From Marinomonas pollencensis (GTDB lineage: Bacteria > Pseudomonadota > Gammaproteobacteria > Pseudomonadales > Marinomonadaceae), in NCBI RefSeq assembly GCF_003387375.1, contig NZ_QUNG01000004.1, forward strand, positions 124,001 through 188,000: 64,000 nt of DNA, given 5' to 3'. Numbering within the stretch: the first letter of the stretch is position 1; every line of letters starts with the position of its first letter. Below are positions 48,757-59,126 of this stretch, in pieces. Below the pieces are notes generated by a model, which was not told where the DNA came from, ran no database searches, and was given only the letters and a program-made list of their open reading frames with translations. Made by a program: the position numbers and the translations under genes.

Positions 48757-48838
48757 AAAATTAATATCAAGATTTTAAAATAGAGTAAATTGTTTTTTTT
48801 AGTGCAGACACGCACCAACAACGAACTTAAAAACTAAA

Positions 48839-48866
48839 GTTTAGTTAACCTTAAAGTTAACTAAAC
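48839..48866. repeat. Perfect 11-bp dyad between the TetR gene and cofG
   Basis: GTTTAGTTAAC (48839-48849) and GTTAACTAAAC (48856-48866) form a perfect inverted repeat with a 6-base spacer. Each arm itself contains the palindrome GTTAAC. On the minus strand it lies 87 bases after the TetR stop and is followed by TTTAGTTTTT, so it may terminate tetR; alternatively it is a second operator for the F420 operon. Confidence 0.6.
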
Positions 48867-48952
48867 GGTTAAGATCATGAATGGAAAAGATTTTTATTCT
48901 ATACAAGAGAACTATGAAAGGTGTTTTTTCAGATTTAATATATAAAAATAAT

Positions 48953-49612
48953 TTAGAAAGAAGGTGAATTATTTTTTTTTGCACCAAGAGCGCGCACCAC
49001 AAATTCTGTTAGCGCTATTTCAGCCCGTTCGAAATCCTCTTCTTGCAACTGTTTTTTGCCTAACAAAACTTCAATCTGAGTCGAAAAATCCGCATAAGTT
49101 TGAGTCGCCGCCCAAATGGTAAAAAACAAATTCTCTGGGTCTATTTCATCAATTAATCCTTTATCTATCCATGACTTAACTAGTTTTATGTCACGCTCAA
49201 ACTGCGGTTTCAAATGACTAATCAAGTAGTCTTTGAGCACGGGTGCCCCACTGATTATTTCATGAGCGAAGACCTTAGAACCATTAGGATAGAGGCGTGA
49301 GATCTGCATTTTTTCACGCACATAACTGCGTATGACTTGTTCTGGTGTATCGCCATGATTCTCTAAAAAAGACAGCTTCTCGATCCAAATATCCAGAATT
49401 TCTTCAAGCACCCTCCTATATAGCAAGTCCTTGTTTGGAAAGTAATAAATAAGGTTCTGCTTGGATATTTTAGATATTTCTGCAATGCGCTCCATTGAAG
49501 CACCACTAAACCCTTTAGAAGCAAAAACAATTTCTGCTGACCGTAATATACGAGACTCTAAAATCTTTCTATTCACTGATTGTTTAGTATATTTTGGTTT
49601 TTTCTCAATCAA
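48953..49612 (-). CDS. TetR family regulator, RutR-like
   Basis: A 219-residue transcription factor. The N-terminal helix-turn-helix (about 22-68; FASKGFSGASMERIAEISKISKQNLIYYFPNKDLLYRRVL) is followed by a ligand domain of the YcdC/RutR type (ILDIWIEKLSFLENHGDTPEQVIRSYVREKM; SRLYPNGSKVFAHEIISGAPVLKDYL). RutR of E. coli senses uracil. It is divergent from the hydrolase-transporter operon and points toward cofG. The matching operator-like dyads before both operons suggest that it controls both; this is inferred. Confidence 0.88.
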   Translation of the reverse strand: MIEKKPKYTKQSVNRKILESRILRSAEIVFASKGFSGASMERIAEISKISKQNLIYYFPNKDLLYRRVLEEILDIWIEKLSFLENHGDTPEQVIRSYVREKMQISRLYPNGSKVFAHEIISGAPVLKDYLISHLKPQFERDIKLVKSWIDKGLIDEIDPENLFFTIWAATQTYADFSTQIEVLLGKKQLQEEDFERAEIALTEFVVRALGAKKNNSPSF

Positions 49613-49926
49613 AGCTTATCCCTACCTTTATTTGACAACACCTATAAAAATCACTATTTATAATCTTATTTACTTCATTCTAACGTTAAAGTAGCATCGA
49701 AAATCACTTAAATTAGTATATCACTTCGATTGCTAATATTAAAAGTTGGCCTGCTAATTGCTTTCTGTAAAGTCTAATACACTTTTTGCCAATCACGAAC
49801 CAATGATAAATCATTATATTCTTTCTTCTATCGGAAAGAATAAGTGTTTTATTTTGTTTCGATAAGTTTTTTACCTTTTGGTAAAAATAAATGATTTCAA
49901 AGAGATACGCTATCTAGGAGAAAAAC
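49613..49926. other. Divergent promoter region tetR / hydrolase operon
   Basis: A 314-base AT-rich region. Besides the operator at 49868-49887 it holds TAACGTTA near 49680 and an imperfect repeat TATCGGAAA / TTTCGATA (about 49829-49865). No gene or RNA was seen. A strong ribosome site (AGGAG) precedes the ATG at 49927. Confidence 0.5.
49868..49887. promoter_or_regulatory. RutR-like operator upstream of the hydrolase-transporter operon
   Basis: TTTTTACC (49868-49875) and GGTAAAAA (49880-49887) form a perfect 8-bp dyad with a TTTT spacer, 40-59 bases before the start at 49927. The central 12 bases differ at one position from the cofG site at 48743-48754. Confidence 0.65.
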
Positions 49927-51171
49927 ATGCAAGATCTACGCATTAACGAGCAACGCCTTTGGGACACTCTTATGGAAATGGGTGAAATTGGCGGCACGGA
50001 AAAAGGCGGTTGTAATCGCCTTGCAGGTACCGATCTAGACAAGCAATCACGAGATATTTTTGTGGCTTGGTGTAAAGCGTGCGGTTGTGAAATAAGCATA
50101 GACAAGATTGGCAATATCTTTGCTCGCCGACCAGGACTTAATAATGATTTGCCTGCCGTTGGCACGGGCAGCCATCTCGACACCCAGCCAACCGGTGGAA
50201 AATTCGATGGCGTTTTTGGCGTTCTTTCTGGGGTTGAAGTGCTGCGCACATTACATGAAAACAACATAGAAACCCCAACGCCAATGGAGTTTTCAGTTTG
50301 GACCAATGAGGAAGGCTCTCGCTTTCAGCCTGCGATGCAAGGATCTGGAACTTATGTTGGTCGCTTTGACCTAGAAACCGAGCTTAACAAAACAGATGTT
50401 AATGGTATCCGCCTAGGGGACGAATTAGCCCGCATAGGTTATTTAGGCGACATGGAATTGGGCAGCCGCAATATGGGGGCTTTCTTTGAAGCTCATATAG
50501 AGCAAGGCCCTATTCTTGAAGATGAGAAAAAAGCCATTGGTATTGTGCGCCTAGGTCAAGGGATTCGTTGGTACAACATTGAAGTCGTCGGACGCCCTTC
50601 TCATTCTGGTACCACTCCAATGCACCTACGCAAAGACGCCATGCTCGCTGCTGCTGCTATCGTAACTGAAATGAAAGCCATTGCCGACCGACATGAAAAC
50701 GGTTTGGGAACCGTCGGCTTTATGCAGGTTTGGCCAAACTCTCGCAACACCATCCCAGGTAATGTGAAATTCAGTGCCGACCTACGCAACCCACGGCCAG
50801 ATGTCCTATTAACTATGCATGAAGAGCTCCTAGCCTTTGCTGAAAAAATTGCTGAGGAACACGGTTTAGACGTCAACATTGATCCTTTTTGGTATTTCGC
50901 CCCTGTTGAGTTTAATGCTTCTGATGATGTCAAAGCCGCCACTGAAAAGCTTGGCTACAGTCACATGGATATTTATGCCGGGGCTGGCCATGACGCTTGC
51001 TATATGGCAGACCTAGTACCTACTGGCATGATATTTACTCCTTGTTTAAATGGTATTAGCCATAATGAAGCTGAATACAGCTCCCCTGAAGAATGTGCAG
51101 CCGGTGCTAATGTCTTGCTACATACTATGCTTGAAGCCAGTGAGCGGATTGCCAAACAGCACCAGGCTTAA
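49927..51171 (+). CDS. N-carbamoyl amino acid amidohydrolase (beta-ureidopropionase type), M20 family
   Basis: Zinc hydrolase of the M20/hydantoinase-carbamoylase family, 414 residues. Metal motifs are GSHLDTQPTGGKFDGVFG (H and D), TNEEGSRF (E pair) and HIEQGPILE. The dimerisation domain starts at GRPSHSGTTPMHLRKDAMLAA, and the C-terminal GAGHDACYMADLVPTGMIF holds the last ligand. Likely substrates are N-carbamoyl-beta-alanine or other N-carbamoyl amino acids, giving the amino acid, CO2 and ammonia; allantoate cannot be excluded. It is the first gene of the operon with the transporter and dihydropyrimidinase, which favours the pyrimidine route. Confidence 0.9.
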   Translation: MQDLRINEQRLWDTLMEMGEIGGTEKGGCNRLAGTDLDKQSRDIFVAWCKACGCEISIDKIGNIFARRPGLNNDLPAVGTGSHLDTQPTGGKFDGVFGVLSGVEVLRTLHENNIETPTPMEFSVWTNEEGSRFQPAMQGSGTYVGRFDLETELNKTDVNGIRLGDELARIGYLGDMELGSRNMGAFFEAHIEQGPILEDEKKAIGIVRLGQGIRWYNIEVVGRPSHSGTTPMHLRKDAMLAAAAIVTEMKAIADRHENGLGTVGFMQVWPNSRNTIPGNVKFSADLRNPRPDVLLTMHEELLAFAEKIAEEHGLDVNIDPFWYFAPVEFNASDDVKAATEKLGYSHMDIYAGAGHDACYMADLVPTGMIFTPCLNGISHNEAEYSSPEECAAGANVLLHTMLEASERIAKQHQA

Positions 51172-51278
51172 CGTCATAATAAGGGCTGTGCAAGTGACAG
51201 CCTGACCAAGATTAAAATAATAACAATACGTTAGCGATAATGACTTGACACTGATAATCACAAAAGAAGAGGTGAAGC

Positions 51279-52763
51279 ATGACCAGTAAATCTGTCCAAC
51301 AAGGTGAGTTTTACGAACTCGAGGTCGACAGCGACCTTAAGCAAAGTAGCGCGTATAACGATGATTTAGCGCCTACAAAAGTACATGAACGCACATGGAA
51401 TAAATGGAATATCACCGCATTATGGGTCGGCATGGCAATCTGTGTGCCCACCTATACTTTAGGCGGTGTATTAACGGCGTACTTTGGTTTGTCCGTTATG
51501 GAGGCGTTACTCACCATTTTAGTCGCTAACGTCGTGCTGTTATTTCCGTTAACCTTAAATGCTTATCCTGGAACGAAGTTTGGTATCCCTTTTCCAGTCT
51601 TATTACGCTCTTCTTTTGGTATTGTCGGCTCTAATATTCCCTGTTTAATTCGTGGCCTAGTCGCCTGTGGTTGGTTCGGCATTCAAACTATGTTTGGTGG
51701 CCTCGCCATTCATTTATTTTTGTCCGCCGTGTCTTCTAGCTGGGCAAGCTTAGGCGGAGTTGGCGAAGTCATTGGTTTCTTCATCTTTTGGTCATTAAAT
51801 ATGTATGTGGTGATCCGAGGGGCTGAGTCAATAAAATGGCTTGAAACTCTGTCTGCGCCCTTGCTATTGATCGTAAGTATTGGCCTGATGATTTGGGCTG
51901 GCGGTAAAGTCTCCTTTACTGACATTCTTGCAACGCCCGCTAATCGACCTGAAGAGGCTGGTTTTTGGGGCTATTTCTTCGGTGGTTTAACCGCCATGGT
52001 CGGTTTTTGGGCCACCCTATCATTGAATATCCCTGACTTTAGCCGCTATGCTAAATCCCAAAAAGACCAAGTATTGGGGCAAATTATAGGCTTACCTATA
52101 ACGATGTTTTTCTTTGCGGCCTTAGGCGTGGTGTTAACGGCGGCGTCGTCAACGCTGGTGGGGGAAACCATTTCCGACCCTATCTCTCTGATTGGCAAAA
52201 TAGACAGCCCATTTTGGGTCGCCATTGCCATGGTATTGATCATCATCGCCACCCTATCCACCAATACCGCAGCCAATGTCGTGTCACCCACCAACGATTT
52301 CCAAAACATTGCCCCTAAATACATTAACCACACTCGCGGAGCCTTATTGACCGGCTTTGTTGGTATTGCTCTGATGAGTTGGGAGCTATTGAAAAAGATG
52401 GGCTGGTTAGAATCTGATGTGAGTGTCGAAAGCATGTATTCCAACTGGCTGTTAGGCTACTCCAGCTTATTGGGTCCGATTGCCGGCATCATGATAGTGG
52501 ATTACTTCTTAATCAAACGACAACACCTAGATTTGGTTGCACTTTACACGCCAAATAGCCTTTACCCAACGTTTAACAGTGCAGGTCTTACCGCGTTTGC
52601 GGTACCTGTCGCCATTACCTTGATTGCCCTCAATGTATCTGCCCTTAGCTGGTTTTACAGCTACGGTTGGTTCACTGGCGCTTTTACTGGCGCCTTGGTG
52701 TATTTCATTATTGCGAAGCTACAGACCTCCTCCGTTGGTCAGGCTGAGGCCTTGTCACCTTAA
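51279..52763 (+). CDS. NCS1 family nucleobase:cation symporter
   Basis: A 494-residue inner-membrane permease with about 12 hydrophobic helices. NCS1 features are the N-terminal KVHERTWNKWNITALWVGMAICVPTYTLGG (about 29-58), GSNIPCLIRGLVACGWFGIQTMFGG, and LSLNIPDFSRYAKSQKDQVLGQIIGLPITM. NCS1 carriers take up uracil, cytosine, allantoin, hydantoins or purines with a cation; the operon suggests a pyrimidine or hydantoin. It lies 107 bases after the amidohydrolase gene, a gap holding a GGCTGT/ACAGCC stem at 51184-51202. A good AGAGGTG ribosome site precedes it. Confidence 0.9.
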   Translation: MTSKSVQQGEFYELEVDSDLKQSSAYNDDLAPTKVHERTWNKWNITALWVGMAICVPTYTLGGVLTAYFGLSVMEALLTILVANVVLLFPLTLNAYPGTKFGIPFPVLLRSSFGIVGSNIPCLIRGLVACGWFGIQTMFGGLAIHLFLSAVSSSWASLGGVGEVIGFFIFWSLNMYVVIRGAESIKWLETLSAPLLLIVSIGLMIWAGGKVSFTDILATPANRPEEAGFWGYFFGGLTAMVGFWATLSLNIPDFSRYAKSQKDQVLGQIIGLPITMFFFAALGVVLTAASSTLVGETISDPISLIGKIDSPFWVAIAMVLIIIATLSTNTAANVVSPTNDFQNIAPKYINHTRGALLTGFVGIALMSWELLKKMGWLESDVSVESMYSNWLLGYSSLLGPIAGIMIVDYFLIKRQHLDLVALYTPNSLYPTFNSAGLTAFAVPVAITLIALNVSALSWFYSYGWFTGAFTGALVYFIIAKLQTSSVGQAEALSP

Positions 52764-52797
52764 CAAATCTTCAGCACAGACTAACCTGTATTTGCCC

Positions 52798-52827
52798 ACC
52801 ACTGGAGCTCACTCGTGTTCCGGTGGT
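52798..52827 (+). repeat. Hairpin between the NCS1 and dihydropyrimidinase genes
   Basis: ACCACTGG (52798-52805) pairs with CCGGTGGT (52820-52827), one T-G pair, 14-base loop. It is not followed by a T run, so it is more likely an mRNA processing or stability element than a terminator. Confidence 0.35.
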
Positions 52828-52857
52828 AGTGCTCTCGATGATTAACAAAAATGATAA

Positions 52858-54321
<1,464 letters not shown>

Positions 54322-54359
54322 AGATTCAACTTTGTGATGTGTTTGATGAACATCAGAAA

Positions 54360-54388
54360 AAAAGGGCACAATGATGTGCCCTTTTAGC
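54360..54388. terminator. Bidirectional terminator between hydA and the GST gene
   Basis: AAAAGGGCACA (54360-54370) pairs with TGTGCCCTTTT (54375-54385) around a 4-base loop, with A/T runs on both sides. Confidence 0.9.
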
Positions 54389-54430
54389 TTTTAATCTGTC
54401 TGGTCCTGAAATATATCGCCTACGCTTTAT

Positions 54431-55033
54431 TTAAACACTGTGCTGCCACTGCGCTGCTTGCTTAAGCGCAGTTTTCAATAATGGCCACTGCAATAAGCTT
54501 TGTTGATATTTTCCAGCATCACCCGATAAATAAATGCCGTATTGCTGCAATCGACAAGCTAAAATCGCGTAACAAGCATCAACTGCACCGGGTGTAGCGA
54601 ACATAAATGGCCCCTCTGCTTGCGCAAAGATAGCTTCCACTCGCAACAGTTCTTGCTGCAAGTCATCAGGTATTGTTTGAAATGGTGTTGCTCCTGACGA
54701 ACGAAAAGGACACTGTTGGCGCAATCGACTAAAACCCGAATGCATCTCAGCACATAAACTACGAGCAACCGCCCTGTCCTCTAATGAAGGGGGGTATAAA
54801 GCCCCTTTTGTCAGTTCATTAAGAAATTCTATAATCGCAAGCGAGTCATGCACGACTAGTGAACCGGAGGTTAACACTGGCACCAATCCGGATGGAGAAT
54901 AGTGATTCAGCCTCGTCTTATGATCGGCTACAGAAAGATCAATAACAACTTCAGTCAACTCTATATTCACTAATTTGGCGCACAGCCAAACGCGTAATGA
55001 CCATGTCGACTCCATTCCAACCACAAGCTCCAT
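54431..55033 (-). CDS. Glutathione S-transferase-like protein
   Basis: A 200-residue cytosolic protein of the GST superfamily. The thioredoxin-like N-terminal domain (about 1-75) has the ESTWSLRVWLCAKL start, where S9 or S12 would be the active-site serine, SPSGLVPVL with the cis-proline, and VHDSLAIIEFLNE binding the glutathione glutamate. The C-terminal helical domain follows. The substrate is unknown. AAAGGAG precedes the ATG. It is separated from hydA by a bidirectional terminator, so no operon link is claimed. Confidence 0.85.
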   Translation of the reverse strand: MELVVGMESTWSLRVWLCAKLVNIELTEVVIDLSVADHKTRLNHYSPSGLVPVLTSGSLVVHDSLAIIEFLNELTKGALYPPSLEDRAVARSLCAEMHSGFSRLRQQCPFRSSGATPFQTIPDDLQQELLRVEAIFAQAEGPFMFATPGAVDACYAILACRLQQYGIYLSGDAGKYQQSLLQWPLLKTALKQAAQWQHSV

Positions 55034-55152
55034 AAAACGCTCCTTTTTATTATTCGCTGAAGGCCTTTGCTGTATCGGCTTGCTTCAATATACTCGTCTT
55101 CTGTTACCTCTGTGAATAGCCAACGGCATTAAAATACTAGGGCAGCGGATGG

Positions 55153-55746
55153 TTAAAGCGCCTCTGACACTTGTTTCGATATCGGGTCTAGCACTTTCTG
55201 GAACCAAGTTTTTGCCAGTGTTTGCACTAACTTTGGGTAGCCACTCTGAGCCAATTTTTCACTTACCATAAAGCTTTTATCACGCATAATTTGCCCACTT
55301 GCTGAGAACAATGTCCAGCGCCCAGAGACATGCACTCGCCCCTCTAAGTCCCCATAAAAGGCATCTACTTCTATACTCAGTTTGAGCAGGTCGTTCATCT
55401 TAGAGTGATTTCCTCGATACCAATCGGTCAGTGGTAAGCGCTGCATAAAGCCCTGCATGGTCAAACGATTCAATTGCGCGGATAAGGGCTCCGCCCATAA
55501 ATTTTGTTGCGAGCGATACACTTCTCCTTGCTTAGACAACAAGACAATCTCACTGCCCGCCAAATAGTCGGCCACCTGGATAGGCAGCAGCTGAATATTG
55601 ACCTCTGTACGCGCATCATCAATCACCACTTTAGGTGTATTATCCATCAGCAGGTATTCACTGCTGGTCAGTGGAGTGTTGGCGCAACCTAACAATAGCC
55701 ACGCCAACCCACCTATCATCAGAGCCTTTACAGTGTTACTTTTCAT
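55153..55746 (-). CDS. pqiC: PqiC outer-membrane lipoprotein
   Basis: The 197-residue lipoprotein of the PqiABC inter-membrane lipid transport system. A signal peptide ends in the lipobox LLGC (mature CANTPLTSSEYLL), followed by the family ABC-type transport auxiliary domain (VNIQLLPIQVADYLAGSEIVLLSKQGEVYRSQQNLWAEPLSAQL). The ATG at 55746 has AAGGAA at correct spacing; the ATG at 55752 is too close to it. It begins 15 bases after pqiB. Confidence 0.88.
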   Translation of the reverse strand: MKSNTVKALMIGGLAWLLLGCANTPLTSSEYLLMDNTPKVVIDDARTEVNIQLLPIQVADYLAGSEIVLLSKQGEVYRSQQNLWAEPLSAQLNRLTMQGFMQRLPLTDWYRGNHSKMNDLLKLSIEVDAFYGDLEGRVHVSGRWTLFSASGQIMRDKSFMVSEKLAQSGYPKLVQTLAKTWFQKVLDPISKQVSEAL

Positions 55747-55761
55747 TTTCATTTCCTTTCT

Positions 55762-57405
55762 TTACTGTGCGGCTTTAGGTTGTATGTCTGGCTGTGCTTG
55801 CTTATCAAATATCAAAGTATTCGGATTATTTCTTAATTGTCTTAATAAGGGTTGAAGCTCATTCAGAGATTTTTCCAACGCATTAAGGTTTTCTTTTAGG
55901 GGCATACCAATTTCGCCATTGGTTTGATAAGCCTCTAAAATACGCGACACCTGATTCATTATGCCGAGGACCTCATCAGGTAATTGCTTTACTCCTGGCT
56001 GGTTGATTAAATCATCTACATTTTTCGACACATCTTTTACCGTAGCTAAAGTATCGTTGGCATTGCTCATGGTGTTTCGAATACTTTGCAGGCTTTCATT
56101 AACGGGTGCCTTAGCCAGTTTATCTAAAATTTCTGTCACTTTCTTTTCAATATTTGAGAAGCCCGCATTGGTTACCGGAAACACATCAATACCAGCGACT
56201 TTTTGTGCTTTTACAGGCAAAGCGTTAGGGTAGGAATCAATATTGATAGATTTCGCGCCCGTCAAGAAATTACGTGTTTTCAACGACGCGCGAAAACCAC
56301 TTTTAATTCGCTTGTCAAACAAGTCTTGCCACTCTTTTAAAGTCAGATCTTGGTCACCATTATTTAACCGTTGTGGCTCAATTCGTGCCAACACAGGAAT
56401 AGCCGCTTGACTTAGTGAGGTTAACTCAACCATAGACAAGCCAGTAAAAGGAACCTGCTCAACCGTACCAATACGTATACCACGAAATTCAACTGGCGCT
56501 CCCGCCGTCAAGCCACTAACATCAGAACCAAACAAAAACACATAATCAATAAACTGGTTATAAAACTGGTTTTGCGCCTCTTCTTTTGACTTATAAAGAT
56601 GAAACTTAGTTAAGTCTTCGACCTCTTTATTCGCCTTCTGACGATGAACCAAACCAAAGCTAATGCCACCAGATAACAGGGTTTCCAATGAATCAACACG
56701 CACTTCAACACCTTGTGCAGAGCTTTTTAGCGCTATGCCCGGTGTCATCCAGAATTCAACACCACGACTTACTAAGGCATCGTATGGGGCTTTGATAAAC
56801 ACTTGGTAGGTTATTGCTCCAACCGCTGTGTCAAACCCCACTTTTTCAATATAGCCCACATCATAACCACGAAAATGTACGACAGTACCTACATCTAGCT
56901 TTGAACTACCAGTACTGTCCAGCATTAAGCGAAGACCCTTGTCTTCTGCCGTGGAGAGAGGCGCTTGCTCTAGCACCTGAAACTCAGATTTAAACTCGCC
57001 ATGGGTTCCTGGCTCCATATCAATATAGGCCCCCGACAGTAGAGTGCTTAAACCACTAATACCTTCTTTACCAACCCGGGGTTTAACCACCCAGAATTTG
57101 GCGTCTTGATGCAACATATTCTCCGTATCCTTGTTCATACGAACCTGGATAATCGCGGTATTATAGTCACCGCTAAGACGGATATTAGTTACGGTGCCAA
57201 TGTCCACATTACGAGCTTTGACTTTGGTTTTACCTGCTTCTAGCCCTTCTGCATTAGAGGCAATCAAGGTAATTTCTGGTCCTTCGCTTGACCAATTTTG
57301 ATAGACCATCCAGCCAGCCACAATTAAGGCCAGCAAAGGAACAAGCCAAATCGAATTAAAGCGTACCTTGCCCACCGACTGGCTGCTCTCTTGTAACTCA
57401 CTCAA
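55762..57405 (-). CDS. pqiB: PqiB, MCE-domain inter-membrane transport protein
   Basis: A 547-residue protein (546 in E. coli) with one N-terminal membrane helix (about 17-36) and three MCE domains (about 40-135, 155-250 and 285-400); each begins with a GLEAGKTKVKARNVDIG-like strand pair. A C-terminal helical needle-like region follows (about 430-530). PqiB forms a syringe-like tunnel between inner and outer membranes for lipid transfer. The start is a TTG at 57405 with AAGGGGA upstream. It follows pqiA after 55 bases. Confidence 0.94.
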   Translation of the reverse strand: MSELQESSQSVGKVRFNSIWLVPLLALIVAGWMVYQNWSSEGPEITLIASNAEGLEAGKTKVKARNVDIGTVTNIRLSGDYNTAIIQVRMNKDTENMLHQDAKFWVVKPRVGKEGISGLSTLLSGAYIDMEPGTHGEFKSEFQVLEQAPLSTAEDKGLRLMLDSTGSSKLDVGTVVHFRGYDVGYIEKVGFDTAVGAITYQVFIKAPYDALVSRGVEFWMTPGIALKSSAQGVEVRVDSLETLLSGGISFGLVHRQKANKEVEDLTKFHLYKSKEEAQNQFYNQFIDYVFLFGSDVSGLTAGAPVEFRGIRIGTVEQVPFTGLSMVELTSLSQAAIPVLARIEPQRLNNGDQDLTLKEWQDLFDKRIKSGFRASLKTRNFLTGAKSINIDSYPNALPVKAQKVAGIDVFPVTNAGFSNIEKKVTEILDKLAKAPVNESLQSIRNTMSNANDTLATVKDVSKNVDDLINQPGVKQLPDEVLGIMNQVSRILEAYQTNGEIGMPLKENLNALEKSLNELQPLLRQLRNNPNTLIFDKQAQPDIQPKAAQ

Positions 57406-57460
57406 GGTGTATCCCCTTATTCATTAATATTGCTTTAGCACTAATCACACTGCGTACTTT

Positions 57461-58696
57461 TTAAGGCTGTTCTTGATCCCATAACAAGCGTGCGTCATAA
57501 GACATAGCTGCCAACATGGTTAAAATGACCACCGCCGCAAACGATAAAGCCGCGGCACCGGGCAGCACGGACATAAAGCCGCCCATTTGCACCAAACCAG
57601 TTAATGTCGCGACCACAAAAATATCAATCATTGACCAGCGTCCAACACACTCGGTTATGCGATACAGCTTGAGCTTCTGTGTGGTTGAATGACGTGACGA
57701 AAAACGCAACTGCCAACACAACCATGCCAGTGCCAATATTTTCGCAACCGGAATAAACACACTCGCGATTAAAATAATAATCGCAATCGGATAAGACCCC
57801 ATGCCCCACAGCTGAAAAACGCCCCCTAAAATAGTGGAAGGCTCAGTCACACCAAGAAAGGTTGTTTTCATAATAGGCAGTAGATTGGCAGGGATATACA
57901 TCAATGACGCCGCCACTAACAGTGCGATGGTGATTTGCGCACTCGCTGGCCTACGACTGTGCGTAGTATGACCACAACGCCCACAATGTGGGTCTTCTTG
58001 AGCCACCACCGCCGCGCAAAAATGACAGCCTATTAGACCTTGCGAACGGGCGGGCAGCGCAACCGAAGCAGGACTCATCGCCGCCCCAGCCACTTGATGC
58101 CAAAACCAGCGTCGATCAACGAGAGAAACACTTTTTAACAAACACAGAACATAACCACAGAACGACCAAAATGATAAACCAAAGCTGATGTCCGCCATGC
58201 TTTGCATCTTAACTAACGCCACAAGCACACCGACGAGAAAAACATCGACCATTAACCAAGGCTGAATCACAGTGATGGTACGCAGCAATAAACGCTGAAC
58301 GGTTCTGTTCTTTCTTTTTTTAATTAACCACGCCAGCGCCACAACACTGAGTAAATAACAGATTGGCAAAACCAGCAAAACAAAAATTAATAATGCGCCT
58401 AAGAAAGTAAAGTGCTGGGTTAATAACACTGACATGCTTTGCCAAAAAGTCACGGTTCGCCCGATGCCAGATGACGAGAAGCTCAAAAAGGGAAAACTTA
58501 GGGACAACACCAACATTAATAAACCAGAGCCACCATAGGCGAGTATTTTCTCTATTCTATGAGTCGGTAGACTTATCAGTAAATGGTGGCACCGAGAGCA
58601 AGTGAACTTCTCACTCTGCGCCATTGGTGGAATGATATTCACCAAATCGCATTCATCACACACAGTTGCATATTCATTAAATTTGAAGCGACTCAT
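57461..58696 (-). CDS. pqiA: PqiA, inner-membrane protein of the PqiABC system
   Basis: A 411-residue protein (417 in E. coli) built of two PqiA repeats, each with a rubredoxin-like zinc knuckle and four membrane helices. Knuckles are CDECDLVNIIPP...CSRCHH (about 14-36) and CHFCAAVV...CGRCGH (about 222-242). The EcPqiA name reflects paraquat and SoxRS induction in E. coli; no SoxS box was recognised here. AGGAAGG precedes the ATG. It is the first gene of pqiABC. Confidence 0.94.
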   Translation of the reverse strand: MSRFKFNEYATVCDECDLVNIIPPMAQSEKFTCSRCHHLLISLPTHRIEKILAYGGSGLLMLVLSLSFPFLSFSSSGIGRTVTFWQSMSVLLTQHFTFLGALLIFVLLVLPICYLLSVVALAWLIKKRKNRTVQRLLLRTITVIQPWLMVDVFLVGVLVALVKMQSMADISFGLSFWSFCGYVLCLLKSVSLVDRRWFWHQVAGAAMSPASVALPARSQGLIGCHFCAAVVAQEDPHCGRCGHTTHSRRPASAQITIALLVAASLMYIPANLLPIMKTTFLGVTEPSTILGGVFQLWGMGSYPIAIIILIASVFIPVAKILALAWLCWQLRFSSRHSTTQKLKLYRITECVGRWSMIDIFVVATLTGLVQMGGFMSVLPGAAALSFAAVVILTMLAAMSYDARLLWDQEQP

Positions 58697-59126
58697 GGCC
58701 TTCCTAAAAAATAGCGTAGTAAAACAATGCCAAACACTGAAAAGCCCAGCATATAGTTATCAAAAATCGACTTTTTTGCGCATCCACCGAGGAAACAACC
58801 TGCGATCGCACGCTCTGTAAGTAGAGCCACACTTTGTTTTGACTATTTTGATACTTTACTCACAAATAGGTTCATTTTTATCACAACGTAAACTCGCTTA
58901 AAAAAAAGGATAGGACTTGCACTTTGCCTGCAAAAAAAGACAACAAGCTCGCAAAATCTTTTCACTTCTCAGACACCAAAAACTCACTATGTAAACTCGA
59001 AAGCTTTATCATAAGACTTTAAATTAAAAGAGATTCTCAAGGAGTCAGAGGCTCATACAATCACAGTATTCAGAACACAATTTCTATTCAGTTCTGCCTG
59101 TTTACTTAGAGCTCATTTTTTTCACT
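58697..59126. other. Divergent intergenic region pqiA / opgG
   Basis: A 430-base AT-rich stretch with promoters for both operons. No gene, RNA or long dyad was recognised. An AAGGAG near 59039 is not followed by a start codon. Confidence 0.5.

Noticed and set aside
49914-50306. Minus-strand open frame inside the amidohydrolase gene
   Set aside because: It is a shadow of the plus-strand M20 gene, which has all its family motifs; the reverse frame has none.
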